Shown one piece after another: positions 1-10,880 of a stretch of DNA of 64,000 nucleotides (its first letter is position 1; each line of letters begins with the position of its first letter). Source of the DNA: Klebsiella sp. RIT-PI-d (lineage in GTDB: Bacteria > Pseudomonadota > Gammaproteobacteria > Enterobacterales > Enterobacteriaceae); assembly GCF_001187865.1 (NCBI RefSeq), contig NZ_LGIT01000018.1:1-64000 (forward strand), read 5' to 3'. A model generated the notes under the pieces. That model was not told where the DNA came from. It saw only the letters and a list, made by a program, of their open reading frames with translations, and did no database searches. The position numbers and the translations under genes were made by a program.

Positions 1-90
1 TTTAAGAATCCGTATCTTCGAGTGCCCACACAGATTGTCTGATAAATTGTTAAAGAGCAGTGCAACGCGGCTTTCGCTCACCGTTGCGAG
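1..90 (-). other. rRNA operon 5' leader with boxA (16S gene off the left edge)
   Basis: Read on the minus strand this is the transcribed leader that precedes a 16S rRNA gene. The antitermination boxA TGCTCTTTAACA is present (positions 59 to 48), followed by the leader stretch that normally continues towards 16S. The 16S gene itself lies beyond position 1. In E. coli the operon next to clpB is rrnG, so this is probably the same operon. The leader recruits the NusB/NusE antitermination complex. Confidence 0.9.
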
Positions 91-97
91 GTCCCGT

Positions 98-125
98 ATA
101 ATACGTTTTCCTCATTCAGAGTCAA
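98..125 (-). promoter_or_regulatory. rrn P2 promoter
   Basis: Minus-strand -35 TTGACT (125-120) and -10 TATTAT (103-98) are separated by 16 bp. A GC-rich discriminator follows, as expected of a growth-rate-controlled rRNA P2 promoter. It lies about 120 bp downstream of P1. Confidence 0.88.
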
Positions 126-218
126 GCGTTTATTTTCGCTTTTCTCCGCCGGCATTCCCGGAAGAATCCCTGCTGACCCGGCGGTTTGTAATCCGTTGTT
201 CCGTGTCAGTGGAGGCGC

Positions 219-246
219 ATTATAGGGAGTTCTTTCGTGATGACAA
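219..246 (-). promoter_or_regulatory. rrn P1 promoter
   Basis: Minus-strand -35 TTGTCA (246-241) and -10 TATAAT (224-219) with 16-bp spacing and a GC-rich discriminator (GCGCC) match the classic rRNA P1 promoter. The A/T-rich stretch at about 250-270 is in the right place for an UP element. Fis sites would lie further upstream, towards clpB, and I did not verify them. Confidence 0.92.
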
Positions 247-328
247 GCATAAATTTAAAAAAACTTATCGTTAGCTTGTTTTTCAGGCAAAACCCGCTAC
301 ACCCGTGACTTTTTGCTACTTATTTAAA

Positions 329-357
329 CAAAAACGGGCCTTGCAGCCCGTTTTTGT
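329..357 (-). terminator. clpB terminator
   Basis: The hairpin AAAAACGGGC-(CTTGCA)-GCCCGTTTTT is flanked by A and T runs, so it can terminate in either direction. It lies 13 bp past the clpB stop and separates clpB from the rrn P1 promoter. Confidence 0.85.
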
Positions 358-369
358 CATTTTTATGGG

Positions 370-2943
370 TTACTGAACCGCAGCTATTTTATCATCCTGC
401 ACGATCAGCTTAATCGTTTTGCCCGGAATTAACTCTCCGGAAAGGATTTGCTGCGCCAGCGGGTTTTCAATCTGCTGTTGAATAGCGCGTTTCAGTGGCC
501 GTGCACCATATACCGGGTCATAACCGTTGTGGCTTAACAACTGCAGCGCCTCGTCAGAGATATGAACTTCATAACCGCGATCCTCCAGACGTTTATACAA
601 ACGTTGCAGCTGGATCTGGGCAATTGAGGCAATATGGCTCTCACCCAACGGATGGAATACGACTACCTCGTCAATACGGTTGATGAACTCCGGACGGAAA
701 TTATGGCTAACCACCTCCAGCACCATTTCTTTCATACTGCTGTAATCCAGATCGCCAAAACGCTCCTGAATCAGATCTGAACCGAGGTTAGATGTCATAA
801 TGACGACCGTATTACGGAAATCGACCGTTCTTCCCTGCCCGTCAGTCAACCGACCATCATCCAGTACCTGCAACAGAATGTTAAACACATCAGGATGCGC
901 CTTTTCCACTTCATCCAGCAGAATGACAGAATAAGGACGACGGCGAACCGCTTCCGTCAGATAGCCCCCTTCTTCATAACCCACATATCCCGGAGGCGCA
1001 CCGACCAGTCGCGACACCGAATGTTTCTCCATGAATTCAGACATGTCGATTCGCACCATGGCATCGTCACTGTCGAACATGAAGTTAGCCAGCGCTTTAC
1101 ACAACTCCGTTTTACCTACCCCGGTCGGACCGAGGAACAGAAAGGACCCGATAGGACGATTCGGATCGGAGAGTCCGGCACGGCTACGGCGGATCGCATT
1201 CGATACTGCCTCAACGGCTTCATTCTGACCGATGACGCGGCTGTGCAGTTCCTGCTCCATACGCAGCAGTTTATCCCGCTCACCTTCAAGCATTCTGGCA
1301 ACCGGAATACCCGTCCAGCGCGCCAGCACTTCAGCAATTTCGGCGTCTGTTACTCTATTACGCAGCAGGCGCATTGTTTTGCCTTCGGACTGCGTGGCAG
1401 CAGCCAGCTGTTTTTCCAGCTCCGGGATTTTGCCATATTGCAATTCAGACATTCGTGCCAGATCGCCAACTCGCCGCGCCTGTTCAATAGCCAGCTTCGC
1501 CTGCTCCAGTTCAGCTTTAATCGTCTGGGTACCTGACAGAGACGCTTTTTCAGCTTTCCACTCTTCTTCCAGCCCGGAATACTGACGCTCTTTATCGTTT
1601 AATTCATCATTAAGCATATCCAGACGCTTCAGACTGGCATCGTCAGACTCTTTTTTCAGCGCCTGCTGTTCCAGCTTCAACTGGATAATACGACGTTCAA
1701 GCCGATCTAACTCTTCCGGTTTCGAGTCGATCTGCATACGAATGCTGGATGCCGCCTCGTCAATCAGGTCGATGGCTTTATCCGGCAGTTGACGATCCGC
1801 GATATAACGGTGCGATAACGTTGCGGCGGCGACAATGGCCGGATCGGTGATCTGCACGTGATGGTGCAGTTCATAACGTTCTTTCAGGCCGCGTAAAATA
1901 GCAATGGTGTCTTCTACTGATGGTTCGGCAACAAACACTTTCTGGAAACGACGCTCAAGCGCCGCATCTTTTTCAATATATTGACGATACTCGTCCAGCG
2001 TTGTCGCGCCCACGCAGTGCAACTCACCGCGCGCCAGCGCCGGTTTCAGCATATTACCGGCATCCATTGCGCCATCCGCTTTACCAGCCCCGACCATCGT
2101 ATGCAGTTCGTCAATAAACAGGATGACGTTTCCTTCCTGTTTTGACAGATCGTTAAGCACGCCTTTCAGCCGCTCCTCGAACTCACCGCGATACTTGGCC
2201 CCTGCCACCAGCGCCCCCATATCCAGCGCCAGCACGCGGCGGCCTTTTAAGCCTTCCGGAACTTCGCCGTTGATAATCCGCTGCGCCAGTCCTTCGACAA
2301 TCGCGGTTTTACCAACGCCAGGTTCACCAATCAATACCGGGTTATTTTTGGTACGCCGCTGCAGAACCTGAATAGTACGGCGGATTTCTTCATCGCGACC
2401 GATAACCGGGTCAAGCTTGCCCTGCTCGGCACGCTCGGTCAGATCGACGGTGTATTTTTTCAAAGCCTGACGCTGGTCTTCGGCTCCCTGATCGTTCACG
2501 CTCTCACCTCCGCGCATATTTTCAATCGCCTGAGTCACATTTGCTGTGGTTGCACCCGCCGACTTCAGTAAATCGGTCAGTGTGCCACGTGATTCAAGCG
2601 CCGCCAGAACGAATAATTCTGACGAGATAAAGTTGTCACCGCGTTTTTGCGCCAGCTTGTCGCAAAGATTGAGTACGCGCACCAGATCCTGTGACGGTTG
2701 CACATCGCCGCCGGTGCCTTCTACCTGTGGTAAACGGCTCAATGCCTGGTCGATGGCGGTACGAAGCTGGCCTGCATTAACGCCTGCGGAGGTGAGTAAC
2801 GGACGCACCGATCCCCCTTCCTGATTCAGCAAGGCGCTCATTAAGTGCAGGGGTTCGATAAATTGATTGTCTTGTCCAAGCGCAAGAGATTGTGCATCGG
2901 CAAGGGCAAGCTGGAACTTGTTAGTAAGACGATCCAGACGCAT
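370..2943 (-). CDS. clpB: ATP-dependent disaggregase ClpB (Hsp104 family)
   Basis: ClpB works with DnaK/DnaJ/GrpE in the cytosol to pull polypeptides out of aggregates. The 857-residue product has the full family architecture: a ClpN domain (about 1-145), AAA1 with Walker A GEPGVGKT, a long coiled-coil M domain (about 410-525), AAA2 with Walker A GPTGVGKT, and a C-terminal small domain. I chose the ATG at 2943 because a good Shine-Dalgarno (GGGAGGA) sits just upstream. The reading frame also runs four codons further 5'. A sigma-32 promoter lies just upstream, so it is heat-shock controlled. Nothing looks damaged. An internal start giving ClpB95, known in E. coli, was not examined. Confidence 0.99.
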   Translation of the reverse strand: MRLDRLTNKFQLALADAQSLALGQDNQFIEPLHLMSALLNQEGGSVRPLLTSAGVNAGQLRTAIDQALSRLPQVEGTGGDVQPSQDLVRVLNLCDKLAQKRGDNFISSELFVLAALESRGTLTDLLKSAGATTANVTQAIENMRGGESVNDQGAEDQRQALKKYTVDLTERAEQGKLDPVIGRDEEIRRTIQVLQRRTKNNPVLIGEPGVGKTAIVEGLAQRIINGEVPEGLKGRRVLALDMGALVAGAKYRGEFEERLKGVLNDLSKQEGNVILFIDELHTMVGAGKADGAMDAGNMLKPALARGELHCVGATTLDEYRQYIEKDAALERRFQKVFVAEPSVEDTIAILRGLKERYELHHHVQITDPAIVAAATLSHRYIADRQLPDKAIDLIDEAASSIRMQIDSKPEELDRLERRIIQLKLEQQALKKESDDASLKRLDMLNDELNDKERQYSGLEEEWKAEKASLSGTQTIKAELEQAKLAIEQARRVGDLARMSELQYGKIPELEKQLAAATQSEGKTMRLLRNRVTDAEIAEVLARWTGIPVARMLEGERDKLLRMEQELHSRVIGQNEAVEAVSNAIRRSRAGLSDPNRPIGSFLFLGPTGVGKTELCKALANFMFDSDDAMVRIDMSEFMEKHSVSRLVGAPPGYVGYEEGGYLTEAVRRRPYSVILLDEVEKAHPDVFNILLQVLDDGRLTDGQGRTVDFRNTVVIMTSNLGSDLIQERFGDLDYSSMKEMVLEVVSHNFRPEFINRIDEVVVFHPLGESHIASIAQIQLQRLYKRLEDRGYEVHISDEALQLLSHNGYDPVYGARPLKRAIQQQIENPLAQQILSGELIPGKTIKLIVQDDKIAAVQ

Positions 2944-2981
2944 GATTCCTCCCATAACAGATCAAATTTGCTACTGGAGAT

Positions 2982-3010
2982 TAAATGAGGTCATCCCTCA
3001 ATTATTCAAG
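2982..3010 (-). promoter_or_regulatory. sigma-32 heat-shock promoter of clpB
   Basis: On the minus strand CTTGAA (3010-3005), a 14-bp spacer and CCTCATTTA (2990-2982) fit the sigma-32 consensus (CTTGAA / CCCCATNTA). It lies about 40 bp upstream of the clpB start, in the clpB-pgeF gap. Confidence 0.88.
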
Positions 3011-3066
3011 GTTTAAGACCTGAGTATGTGAAAAAAAATACGCCTGGATCGTCTTTATTCTATACG

Positions 3067-3798
3067 TTATTTCAGCCAGACAAAACTCGCCATACGGCCC
3101 GTGGTTTTGTCACGTCGATAAGAAAAGAAATGTTGCTCTTCATGGAAGGTACAGCGATCGCCGCCGTATACGTTAGTTACTCCGGCGCGTGCCAGCCGCT
3201 GACGAGCAAGCAGATAAATATCAGCAAGGTATTTTTCGCCTGTCGGGCGGAAAGCGTGCGTTGCCTCTGCTGCCTTTGTCACAAATGCCTCACGTACCTC
3301 TTCACCGACTTCAAATGCATCCGGGCCGATAGCCGGTCCCAGCCACGCCAGAATGTTTTCCGGCTGGTCTGTAAAGCACGCAAGCGTTTCTTCAAGCACA
3401 CCTTCACAAAGTCCGCGCCAGCCTGCATGGGCGGCCGCCACTTCGCTTCCCGCCCGATTACAAAATAAGACGGGCAAACAATCTGCCGTCATGACCGCAC
3501 AAACCGTGCCTGGCGTCGCACTATACGAGGCATCGGCACGTTTTGAGAGATACGGTGCGCTATCAAGCTGCAAAACACCTTTACCATGAACTTGTTCAAG
3601 CCAGACTGGCCTGGACGGCAGACCGCCCGCAGCAAACAGACGCTTGCGGTTCTCCTCTACATGATCGAGGTTGTCCCCACAATGGGCCCCCAGATTCAGC
3701 GAATCATACGGCGGAAGACTTACACCGCCGATACGCGTAGAGCTACAGGCCGCCACACCTTCCGGCGCGGGCCACTGCGGAACGATCATATTAGTCAT
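3067..3798 (-). CDS. pgeF: PgeF (YfiH), DUF152 peptidoglycan-editing factor / purine nucleoside phosphorylase family
   Basis: The 243-residue product belongs to the YfiH/DUF152 (laccase-domain) family. Members have been described as adenosine/inosine phosphorylases. E. coli YfiH prevents L-serine from replacing L-alanine in UDP-MurNAc peptides. The metal-binding set is visible: H71 in QVHG, C107 in TADCLP and H124 in AHAGWRG. The length equals the E. coli protein. Its start overlaps the rluD stop in an ATGA (4 bp), so the two genes are translationally coupled, as in E. coli. Confidence 0.96.
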   Translation of the reverse strand: MTNMIVPQWPAPEGVAACSSTRIGGVSLPPYDSLNLGAHCGDNLDHVEENRKRLFAAGGLPSRPVWLEQVHGKGVLQLDSAPYLSKRADASYSATPGTVCAVMTADCLPVLFCNRAGSEVAAAHAGWRGLCEGVLEETLACFTDQPENILAWLGPAIGPDAFEVGEEVREAFVTKAAEATHAFRPTGEKYLADIYLLARQRLARAGVTNVYGGDRCTFHEEQHFFSYRRDKTTGRMASFVWLK

Positions 3799-4775
3799 AA
3801 CCAGACAACATCATCCTTATGCTCTTCAAAATCGGCGCGCATGGCGTCGATAAGATCGACCATATCCTGAGGGATAGGCGCATGCCACTCCATTTCAATA
3901 CCGCTGATCGGGTGATACAGGCGCAGCATCGTCGCGTGCAGCGCCTGACGATCAAATTTGCGCAATGCGGCAATAAACTCTTCCGATGCACCTTTAGGCG
4001 GACGCGGACGGCCACCGTAGAGCTGATCGCCCACCAGAGGATGAGTGATGTGCGACATGTGCACGCGGATCTGGTGCGTACGCCCGGTTTCCAGACGCAG
4101 CCGCAGCCGCGTATGGATACGGAAATGCTCCATAATGCGATAATGCGTTACCGCCGGTTTACCCATTGGGTGAACGGACATGTGCGTACGTTTGGTCGGA
4201 TGACGGCTGATCGGTTCATTGACTAACCCGCCTGCCGTCATATGACCAATAGCCACCGCCTCATATTCACGGGTGATTTCGCGCAGCTGGAGCGATTCCA
4301 CCAGCCGGGTTTGCGCCGGAACGGTTTTCGCTACCACCATCAGACCAGTGGTGTCTTTATCCAGACGGTGAACAATACCTGCACGCGGAACGTCAGCGAT
4401 AGGCGGATAGTAATGCAACAGCGCATTTAACACTGTTCCGTCAGGATTACCGGCCCCCGGATGGACGACAAAATCGCGCGGTTTGTTAATCACCAGAATG
4501 TCATCGTCTTCGTACACGATATCCAGCGGGATATTTTGCGGCTCAAAGCGCGCTTCTTCTTCAATTTCAGCATTGATGGCGACGTTTTCTCCACCAAATA
4601 CTTTCTCTTTTGGCTTATCGCAAATTTTGCCGTTAACCTTGACCTGTTGGCTAAGAATCCACTCTTTTATTCGCGAGCGCGAATAATCAGGGAACAATTC
4701 GGCCAAAGCCTGATCTAAGCGTTGACCGAGTTGTGTTTCGGACACCGTTGCGGTGAGTTGTACTAGTTGTGCCAT
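3795..4775 (-). CDS. rluD: 23S rRNA pseudouridine(1911/1915/1917) synthase RluD
   Basis: RluD makes three pseudouridines in helix 69 of 23S rRNA and is needed for normal ribosome assembly. The 326-residue protein has an N-terminal S4 RNA-binding domain (about 18-80) and the RluA-type catalytic domain. The signature HRLDKDTTG (136-144) carries the catalytic Asp139. The length matches E. coli. It is the first gene of an rluD-pgeF pair and diverges from bamD across a 131-bp gap. Confidence 0.98.
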   Translation of the reverse strand: MAQLVQLTATVSETQLGQRLDQALAELFPDYSRSRIKEWILSQQVKVNGKICDKPKEKVFGGENVAINAEIEEEARFEPQNIPLDIVYEDDDILVINKPRDFVVHPGAGNPDGTVLNALLHYYPPIADVPRAGIVHRLDKDTTGLMVVAKTVPAQTRLVESLQLREITREYEAVAIGHMTAGGLVNEPISRHPTKRTHMSVHPMGKPAVTHYRIMEHFRIHTRLRLRLETGRTHQIRVHMSHITHPLVGDQLYGGRPRPPKGASEEFIAALRKFDRQALHATMLRLYHPISGIEMEWHAPIPQDMVDLIDAMRADFEEHKDDVVWL

Positions 4776-4796
4776 AGACAGCTTCTTCGTTTAACG

Positions 4797-4823
4797 TTGG
4801 GTTTTACGGCTTTGCCGTATAAT
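4797..4823 (+). promoter_or_regulatory. probable bamD promoter
   Basis: A consensus -10 TATAAT (4818-4823) lies in the rluD-bamD gap. The best -35 is weak (TTGGGT at 4797-4802, 15-bp spacing). The -10 is embedded in a small inverted repeat (TACGGC/GCCGTA). Confidence 0.5.
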
Positions 4824-4906
4824 ATAGTGTGCTATTGTAGCTGGTCTTAATCGGGAGCAGGAACCGTTAATCTCCCGCATAAACATTCTGAGGAAGTCAA
4901 AACGTC

Positions 4907-5644
4907 ATGATGCGCATGAAATATCTGGTGGCAGCTGCCACACTGAGCCTGGCTTTGGTGGGGTGCTCCGGCTCAAAGGAAGAGGTGCCCGATAATCCAC
5001 CTGCGGAAATCTACGCGACTGCTCAGCAAAAACTGCAGGACGGTAACTGGAAACAGGCAATAACGCAACTGGAAGCACTGGATAATCGCTATCCATTCGG
5101 CCCTTATTCTCAGCAGGTACAGCTGGATCTAATCTACGCATACTATAAGAATGCCGATTTACCGCTGGCTCAGGCCTCTATCGATCGCTTCATGCGTCTG
5201 AATCCAACCCATCCTAACATTGATTATGTTATGTATATGCGTGGGTTAACCAATATGGCGCTGGATGACAGCGCATTGCAGGGCTTCTTCGGCGTCGATC
5301 GTAGCGATCGCGATCCGCAGCACGCTCGCGATTCGTTTAACGATTTCTCTAAACTGGTACGCGGTTATCCAAATAGCCAGTATGTTACCGATGCCACTAA
5401 GCGTCTGGTATTCCTGAAAGATCGCCTGTCCAAATATGAGTATTCGGTGGCGCAATACTATACCGAACGTGGCGCATGGGTCGCGGTCGTTAACCGCGTT
5501 GAGGGAATGCTGCGCGACTACCCGGATACCCAGGCCACTCGTGATGCGCTGCCGCTGATGGAAAATGCGTATCGTGAAATGCAAATGAACACTCAGGCCG
5601 ACAAGGTCGCTAAAATTATCGCCGCCAACAGCAGCAACACCTGA
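4907..5644 (+). CDS. bamD: Outer-membrane protein assembly lipoprotein BamD
   Basis: BamD is the essential lipoprotein of the BAM complex, which inserts beta-barrels into the outer membrane together with BamA (bamE is also in this window). The product is 245 residues, like E. coli. A lipoprotein signal peptide ends in LVGC with Cys20 as the lipidated residue, followed by five TPR-type repeats (for example around NRYPFGPYS and [11 protein letters not shown]). The start is the first ATG of an ATGATG doublet, which reproduces the E. coli length. A hairpin terminator follows directly. Confidence 0.98.
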   Translation: MMRMKYLVAAATLSLALVGCSGSKEEVPDNPPAEIYATAQQKLQDGNWKQAITQLEALDNRYPFGPYSQQVQLDLIYAYYKNADLPLAQASIDRFMRLNPTHPNIDYVMYMRGLTNMALDDSALQGFFGVDRSDRDPQHARDSFNDFSKLVRGYPNSQYVTDATKRLVFLKDRLSKYEYSVAQYYTERGAWVAVVNRVEGMLRDYPDTQATRDALPLMENAYREMQMNTQADKVAKIIAANSSNT

Positions 5645-5662
5645 TTTTCGCGCTGAAATGCA

Positions 5663-5692
5663 CAACGGCAGCCTGCGGGCTGCCGTTTTTTT
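5663..5692 (+). terminator. bamD terminator
   Basis: The stem AACGGCAGCC-(TGCG)-GGCTGCCGTT followed by a T run starts about 18 bp after the bamD stop. It is a strong intrinsic terminator. Confidence 0.9.
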
Positions 5693-5823
5693 ACCGCATA
5701 CTGACTTATTTTACGCGGATCATCCGATCAAATATGGCCGGGAATTCTCGCCACTTCAAGCAAAAAAGCACATCTTCATGTTCTGCCTCACAAAAAGCCT
5801 TTCTTGACAAAAAGTGACAAAAA

Positions 5824-6272
<449 letters not shown>

Positions 6273-6294
6273 CCCTTATATTGAGTGTATCGCC

Positions 6295-6318
6295 AACGCG
6301 CCTCCGGGCGCGTTTTTT
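6295..6318 (+). terminator. raiA terminator
   Basis: The stem AACGCGCC-(TCC)-GGGCGCGTT followed by TTTTT lies just before the pheL promoter. Confidence 0.88.
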
Positions 6319-6319
6319 G

Positions 6320-6349
6320 TTGACAGAGTTAAAACAGAGCGGGTACTTT
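6320..6349 (+). promoter_or_regulatory. pheLA promoter
   Basis: A consensus -35 TTGACA (6320-6325) and -10 TACTTT (6344-6349) with an 18-bp spacer sit immediately after the raiA terminator, in the same layout as the E. coli pheA promoter. Confidence 0.75.
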
Positions 6350-6375
6350 ACCTCTATCGACATCAGGACGTTATT

Positions 6376-6423
6376 ATGAAAATTATCCCGTTTTTCTTCG
6401 CATTCTTTTTTACCTTCCCCTGA
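6376..6423 (+). CDS. pheL: pheA operon leader peptide PheL
   Basis: This 15-codon ORF reads MKIIPFFFAFFFTFP, with seven phenylalanines. E. coli PheL differs only at residue 3. Ribosome stalling on the Phe codons when charged tRNA-Phe is scarce prevents formation of the downstream terminator, so pheA is transcribed. It lies between the promoter and the attenuator hairpin. Confidence 0.96.
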   Translation: MKIIPFFFAFFFTFP

Positions 6424-6469
6424 ATGGGAGGCGTTCCGTCGTGTGATAAACAATGCGAAGACGAACAAT

Positions 6470-6498
6470 AAGGCCTCCCACTCCGGGGGGCCTTTTTT
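6470..6498 (+). terminator. pheA attenuator
   Basis: The GC-rich hairpin AAGGCCTCCC / GGGGGGCCTT followed by TTTT lies between pheL and pheA. An upstream segment around 6424-6433 can pair alternatively as the anti-terminator. This is standard attenuation by translation of pheL. Confidence 0.9.
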
Positions 6499-6521
6499 AT
6501 GGACATGAGACAGGCGATATT

Positions 6522-7682
6522 ATGATTGAGGAAAACCCGTTACTGGCCCTGCGCGACAAAATTAGCGCGCTGGATGAACAACTGTTGGCATTGCTGGCCG
6601 AGCGTCGTGGACTGGCGGTAGAGGTTGGTAAGGCAAAACTGACTTCTCACCGTCCGGTGCGGGATATTGACCGCGAACGCGCCCTGCTGGAAAGATTAAT
6701 TCAGCTCGGTAAAACGCATCATCTTGACGCCCACTATATCACCCGCCTGTTCCAGCTCATTATCGAAGACTCTGTCCTCACACAGCAGGCGCTACTTCAG
6801 CAGCACCTGAATAAAACCAATCCGCATTCTGCACGCGTTGCGTTTCTGGGTCCCAAGGGTTCTTATTCTCATCTGGCGGCACGCCAGTATGCGGCGCGTC
6901 ATTTTGATCAGTTTATTGAAAGCGGCTGCGCGAAGTTCGCAGATATTTTTAATCAGGTTGAAACCGGTCAGGCTGATTATGCCGTTGTGCCTGTTGAGAA
7001 TACCAGTTCGGGCTCCATCAACGATGTTTACGATCTGCTGCAACATACCTCGCTCTCGATTGTGGGTGAAATGACGGTAACTATCGATCACTGCCTGCTG
7101 GTGTCCGCCGCTACAGATGTCAGCCAAATTAAAACGGTTTATAGCCATCCGCAGCCGTTCCAGCAGTGTAGTCAGTTTATTAACCGCTATCCGCACTGGA
7201 AAATCGAATATACCGAAAGCACGTCTGCCGCAATGGAGAAAGTGGCCCAGATAGGCTCTGCGGACGTCGCCGCGCTGGGCAGCGAAGCCGGCGGCGCGCT
7301 GTACGGTTTGCAGGTGCTGGAGCGTATTCAGGCCAATCAGACGCAGAATTTTACCCGCTTTGTGGTGCTGGCACGTAAAGCGGTGGATGTCTCAGAGCAG
7401 GTACCCGCGAAAACCACACTGCTGATCGCGACGGGCCAACAGGCCGGTGCGCTGGTTGAAGCGTTACTGGTATTGCGTAATCACAATCTGATTATGACCA
7501 AGCTTGAATCGCGTCCGATTTACGGTAATCCGTGGGAAGAGATGTTTTATCTGGATATTCAGGCTAATGTACACTCACGGGCAATGCAGAAAGCGCTAAA
7601 AGAGCTGTCTGCAATCACCCGCTCCATGAAAGTGCTGGGCTGCTATCCCAGCGAAAACGTTGTGCCTGTCGATCCGATTTAA
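6522..7682 (+). CDS. pheA: Bifunctional chorismate mutase / prephenate dehydratase
   Basis: PheA converts chorismate to prephenate and then to phenylpyruvate, committing carbon to phenylalanine. The 386 residues comprise an AroQ-type chorismate mutase (1-109), a prephenate dehydratase domain (about 110-285) with the catalytic TRF motif in NFTRFVVLA, and a C-terminal ACT regulatory domain carrying GALVEALL and ESRP, the Phe feedback-binding motifs. I use the ATG at 6522, which gives the E. coli length; the open frame extends upstream into the attenuator. The gene ends 4 bp inside the convergent lactonase-like gene. Confidence 0.98.
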   Translation: MIEENPLLALRDKISALDEQLLALLAERRGLAVEVGKAKLTSHRPVRDIDRERALLERLIQLGKTHHLDAHYITRLFQLIIEDSVLTQQALLQQHLNKTNPHSARVAFLGPKGSYSHLAARQYAARHFDQFIESGCAKFADIFNQVETGQADYAVVPVENTSSGSINDVYDLLQHTSLSIVGEMTVTIDHCLLVSAATDVSQIKTVYSHPQPFQQCSQFINRYPHWKIEYTESTSAAMEKVAQIGSADVAALGSEAGGALYGLQVLERIQANQTQNFTRFVVLARKAVDVSEQVPAKTTLLIATGQQAGALVEALLVLRNHNLIMTKLESRPIYGNPWEEMFYLDIQANVHSRAMQKALKELSAITRSMKVLGCYPSENVVPVDPI

Positions 7683-8551
7683 CGTTCGATGAAAGGCAAT
7701 TTCTTCACGCCTGCCACGCTGACCGGCAGGGTGAAGATTGCGCCGGACAACGGATATTGCGCGATTTCCTCAGCATCCATATTTTCCCGCGTGGTGGTGA
7801 TAAACAATGTTTTCATCTGCGGCCCGCCGAAACAGACCATCGTTGGACAACGTACCGGCAGCCGGTACTCTTCCAGTTGTTCACCCTGCGGTGAAAAACG
7901 GGCAATACGCCAGCCGTCATACAGCGCGCTCCAGTAGCAGCCTTCTGTGTCGACAGCCGCACCGTCCGGACTGCCTTCGCCCTCAGCAAACTGACGGAAA
8001 ATCTCACGCTGGCCCGGCTCTGCCCGCTCATCCAGCGGCGTACGGTAAATAACGTTATTTGGCGTATCAGAGCTGTACATCCACTTTTCATCTTCGCTAA
8101 AAGCAAGACCGTTAGAACCCTGAATATCACTCTGGATCACCTGCGGCGTGAGATCGTTGCCGACTCTCATCAACATCGCGCCATTATAATCGCCGGGTGA
8201 CCAGAACGTACCGGCATAAAATCGTCCACGACGATCGGTGCCGCCGTCATTAAATCTTGCCAGCTGCGGATTGGACGGATTATCGCAGACTTTGTGCGTT
8301 AACAGACCGCGCGCATCTGCCAGCCAGATAGCATTGCGTAGCGCAACGATGAAGCCGCCCTTCTCTCTTAATGCGAAACAGCCGACTTCTTCGGGGAACT
8401 GAAGTACCCGATGCTCGCCGCTTTCAGGATGATAGCAATGAATTTCGCCTTCAATAATATCCGCCCAATAGAGCGCCTGCTCATCCTCGCTCCAGGTCGG
8501 ACACTCAGGCAGGTGCCCGGTATAATCAAACAGTGTTTGCAGTACGGTCAT
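7679..8551 (-). CDS. SMP-30/gluconolactonase/LRE-family protein
   Basis: The 290-residue product is a six-bladed beta-propeller of the SMP-30/gluconolactonase family, whose members hydrolyse sugar lactones with a divalent metal. The usual metal ligands are visible: E16 (PECPTW), N101 (RFNDGG), N147 (GSNGLAF) and D196 (GSPDGA). No signal peptide is seen, so it is probably cytosolic. A strong Shine-Dalgarno precedes the ATG. E. coli K-12 has no gene here between pheA and tyrA. It sits downstream of tyrA in the same direction but behind tyrA's terminator. The substrate cannot be told from sequence. Confidence 0.9.
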   Translation of the reverse strand: MTVLQTLFDYTGHLPECPTWSEDEQALYWADIIEGEIHCYHPESGEHRVLQFPEEVGCFALREKGGFIVALRNAIWLADARGLLTHKVCDNPSNPQLARFNDGGTDRRGRFYAGTFWSPGDYNGAMLMRVGNDLTPQVIQSDIQGSNGLAFSEDEKWMYSSDTPNNVIYRTPLDERAEPGQREIFRQFAEGEGSPDGAAVDTEGCYWSALYDGWRIARFSPQGEQLEEYRLPVRCPTMVCFGGPQMKTLFITTTRENMDAEEIAQYPLSGAIFTLPVSVAGVKKLPFIER

Positions 8552-8565
8552 GCCCTTCTCCCTTA

Positions 8566-8599
8566 TAAAAAAAGCCAGCGGGTTTCCCCTCTGGCTTTT
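8566..8599 (-). terminator. aroF-tyrA operon terminator
   Basis: Read on the minus strand, AAAAGCCAG ... CTGGCTTTTTTT forms a hairpin with a U-tract just after the tyrA stop. It separates tyrA from the lactonase-like gene, which therefore probably depends on read-through or on its own promoter. Confidence 0.88.
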
Positions 8600-8620
8600 G
8601 AGTATATACAGGATTTTAAA

Positions 8621-9742
8621 TTACTGACGGCTATCATTGGCCTGGCGCAGCAGACCGCGGCTTTCACTCTGAAAGCGCCGGGCATAATCGCCAAACCAGT
8701 GTTCAACTTTGCGGAAGCTGTCGATAAACGCCTGTTTGTCACCCTGCTCCAGTAATTTAATCGCATCACCAAACCGCTGATAGTAGCGCTTTATCAGGGC
8801 CAGATTATCCCCGGAGGCCATAATAATATCAGCATAAAGTTGCGGATCCTGAGCAAACAGCCGTCCCACCATCGCCAGTTCCAGACGATAAATCGGTGAT
8901 GAGAGTGCCAGCAACTGCTCAAGCTGTACGTTCTCTTCGGCCAGATGTAGCCCATAGGCAAAAGTAGCAAAGTGACGCAGCGCCTGAATAAACGCCATGT
9001 TCTGATCGTGCTCGACCGCGCTAATACGATGCAGACGCGCTCCCCAGACCTGGATCTGCTCCAGAAACCACTGATACGCTTCTGGCTGACGGCCATCGCA
9101 CCAGACCACCACCTGCTTGGCAAGACTGCCGCTGTCCGGACCGAACATCGGGTGCAGGCCAACTACCGGACCCGTATGTACGGCCAGCATAGCCTGTAAT
9201 GGCCCATTTTTTACCGACGCCAGATCCACCAGAATACAGTCTTCAGATAGCGGCGGTAACTGACGGATAATCTGTTCAGTGGCGTGGATTGGCACACTGA
9301 CGATAACCATTCCGGCATCGGCCACCATTTCAGCCGCGCGTGACCAGTCCTCTTTTTCAAGGATTTTGACCTGATAACCGGACAGCGTCAGCATTTTTTC
9401 AAATAACCGCCCCATCTGGCCGCCGCCGCCGACGATCACCACCGGGCGCAGCGTCGGACAGAGCGTTTTAAAACCTTTATCGTTTTCGCTGGAATACGAT
9501 TCGCGCATCACCCGGCGTAATATATCTTCAATCAAATCAGGCGGTACGCCCAGCGCTTCCGCCTCTTCACGGCGAGAAGCCAGCATTGACGCCTCACGCT
9601 CGGGGACATAAATCGGCAGTCCAAACCGGCTTTTAACTTCGCCGACTTCGGCAACTAACGCCATACGGCGCGCCAGTAATCCCAGTAGCGCTTTATCTAC
9701 TTCATCAATTTGATCGCGCAGCGCGGTCAACTCAGCAACCAT
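8621..9742 (-). CDS. tyrA: Bifunctional chorismate mutase / prephenate dehydrogenase
   Basis: TyrA converts chorismate to prephenate and then, with NAD+, to 4-hydroxyphenylpyruvate for tyrosine. The 373 residues include an AroQ chorismate mutase domain (1-90) and a dehydrogenase with the dinucleotide motif GGGGQMG (105-111) and the catalytic histidine in GLHPMFG. I place the start two codons inside the longest open frame, because [10 protein letters not shown] matches the E. coli N-terminus and length. It is the second gene of the aroF-tyrA operon, 10 bp after aroF. Confidence 0.98.
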   Translation of the reverse strand: MVAELTALRDQIDEVDKALLGLLARRMALVAEVGEVKSRFGLPIYVPEREASMLASRREEAEALGVPPDLIEDILRRVMRESYSSENDKGFKTLCPTLRPVVIVGGGGQMGRLFEKMLTLSGYQVKILEKEDWSRAAEMVADAGMVIVSVPIHATEQIIRQLPPLSEDCILVDLASVKNGPLQAMLAVHTGPVVGLHPMFGPDSGSLAKQVVVWCDGRQPEAYQWFLEQIQVWGARLHRISAVEHDQNMAFIQALRHFATFAYGLHLAEENVQLEQLLALSSPIYRLELAMVGRLFAQDPQLYADIIMASGDNLALIKRYYQRFGDAIKLLEQGDKQAFIDSFRKVEHWFGDYARRFQSESRGLLRQANDSRQ

Positions 9743-9752
9743 AACCAACCTC

Positions 9753-10823
9753 TTATGCCAGACGCGTCGCCATATGGCCTTTTAAATCGCGATCGATTTC
9801 GCGCAACAGTGCCTCGGTAGTTTCCCAGCTGATGCAGGCATCAGTCACCGAAACGCCGTATTGCATTGCGCTGCGCGGTTGCTCAGAAGACTGGTTTCCT
9901 TCATGAATGTTACTTTCAATCATCAGGCCGATAATCGACCGGTTACCATCTTTAATTTGTGCAACGGCAGATTCTGCAACCGCAGGCTGGCGACGGTAAT
10001 CTTTATTCGAATTCCCGTGGCTGCAATCTATCATCAGCGACGGTTTGAGTCCCGCCTGGGCCATCTCTTTTTCGCACTGTGCCACGTCTGCCGGACTGTA
10101 ATTCGGCGCTTTACCGCCGCGCAGGATCACATGACCATCCGGGTTGCCCCTGGTTTGCAGAAGACAAACCTGACCGGCCTGGTTAATGCCCACAAAGCGG
10201 TGGGATTGTGCCGCCGCACGCATTGCATTGATCGCTGTTGCCAGGCTGCCATCGGTTCCGTTTTTAAACCCAACCGGCATCGATAACCCGGAGGCCATTT
10301 CGCGGTGAGTTTGCGATTCGGTGGTGCGCGCACCAATAGCAGACCAGCTAAACAGATCGCCCAGATACTGCGGACTGTTTGGATCTAATGCTTCAGTCGC
10401 CAGCGGTAGCCCCATGTTCACCAGATCTACCAGCAGCTGACGCGCAATTTTCAAACCGGCTTCAACATCAAACGAGCCATCCATATGCGGATCGTTAATC
10501 AATCCTTTCCAGCCAACGGTGGTACGGGGTTTTTCAAAATAGACGCGCATCACCAGGTAGAGGCTATCGCTGACCTCTGCGGCAAGTTGCTTAAATCGAT
10601 GTGCATATTCCAGCGCCGTTTCCGGATCGTGGATAGAACAAGGACCACACACCACCAGCAAACGCGGATCGCGACCGGCAATAATGTCGGAGAGCGTTTT
10701 ACGCGACTGCGCGATCTGCGCTTCTTGCGCAGCGCTGAGCGGGAATTCCGCTTTAAGCTGGTCTGGGGTGATTAAAATCTGTTCGTCGACAATATGTACG
10801 TTATTCAGCGCGTCTTTTTGCAT
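9753..10823 (-). CDS. aroF: Tyrosine-sensitive DAHP synthase
   Basis: AroF condenses phosphoenolpyruvate and erythrose-4-phosphate, the first step of the shikimate pathway. At 356 residues it has the E. coli length and the class I type I features, including [13 protein letters not shown] and the metal-site MIDCSHGN. Asn8 at the N-terminus, known to matter for tyrosine feedback inhibition in E. coli AroF, is present. It is the first gene of the tyrosine operon and lies behind a TyrR-controlled promoter. Confidence 0.98.
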   Translation of the reverse strand: MQKDALNNVHIVDEQILITPDQLKAEFPLSAAQEAQIAQSRKTLSDIIAGRDPRLLVVCGPCSIHDPETALEYAHRFKQLAAEVSDSLYLVMRVYFEKPRTTVGWKGLINDPHMDGSFDVEAGLKIARQLLVDLVNMGLPLATEALDPNSPQYLGDLFSWSAIGARTTESQTHREMASGLSMPVGFKNGTDGSLATAINAMRAAAQSHRFVGINQAGQVCLLQTRGNPDGHVILRGGKAPNYSPADVAQCEKEMAQAGLKPSLMIDCSHGNSNKDYRRQPAVAESAVAQIKDGNRSIIGLMIESNIHEGNQSSEQPRSAMQYGVSVTDACISWETTEALLREIDRDLKGHMATRLA

Positions 10824-10880
10824 GATGGCAATCCTGTCTGGCTCGTTTGCGATATAAGTATCCTCAACAGAGGAGAGCTC

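Noticed and set aside
35-274. 79-codon ORF over the rrn promoters
   Set aside because: The region is fully explained by rrn P1, P2 and leader on the minus strand.
895-1536. 213-codon plus-strand ORF opposite clpB
   Set aside because: clpB is certain on the other strand; the ORF lacks a ribosome site and homology.
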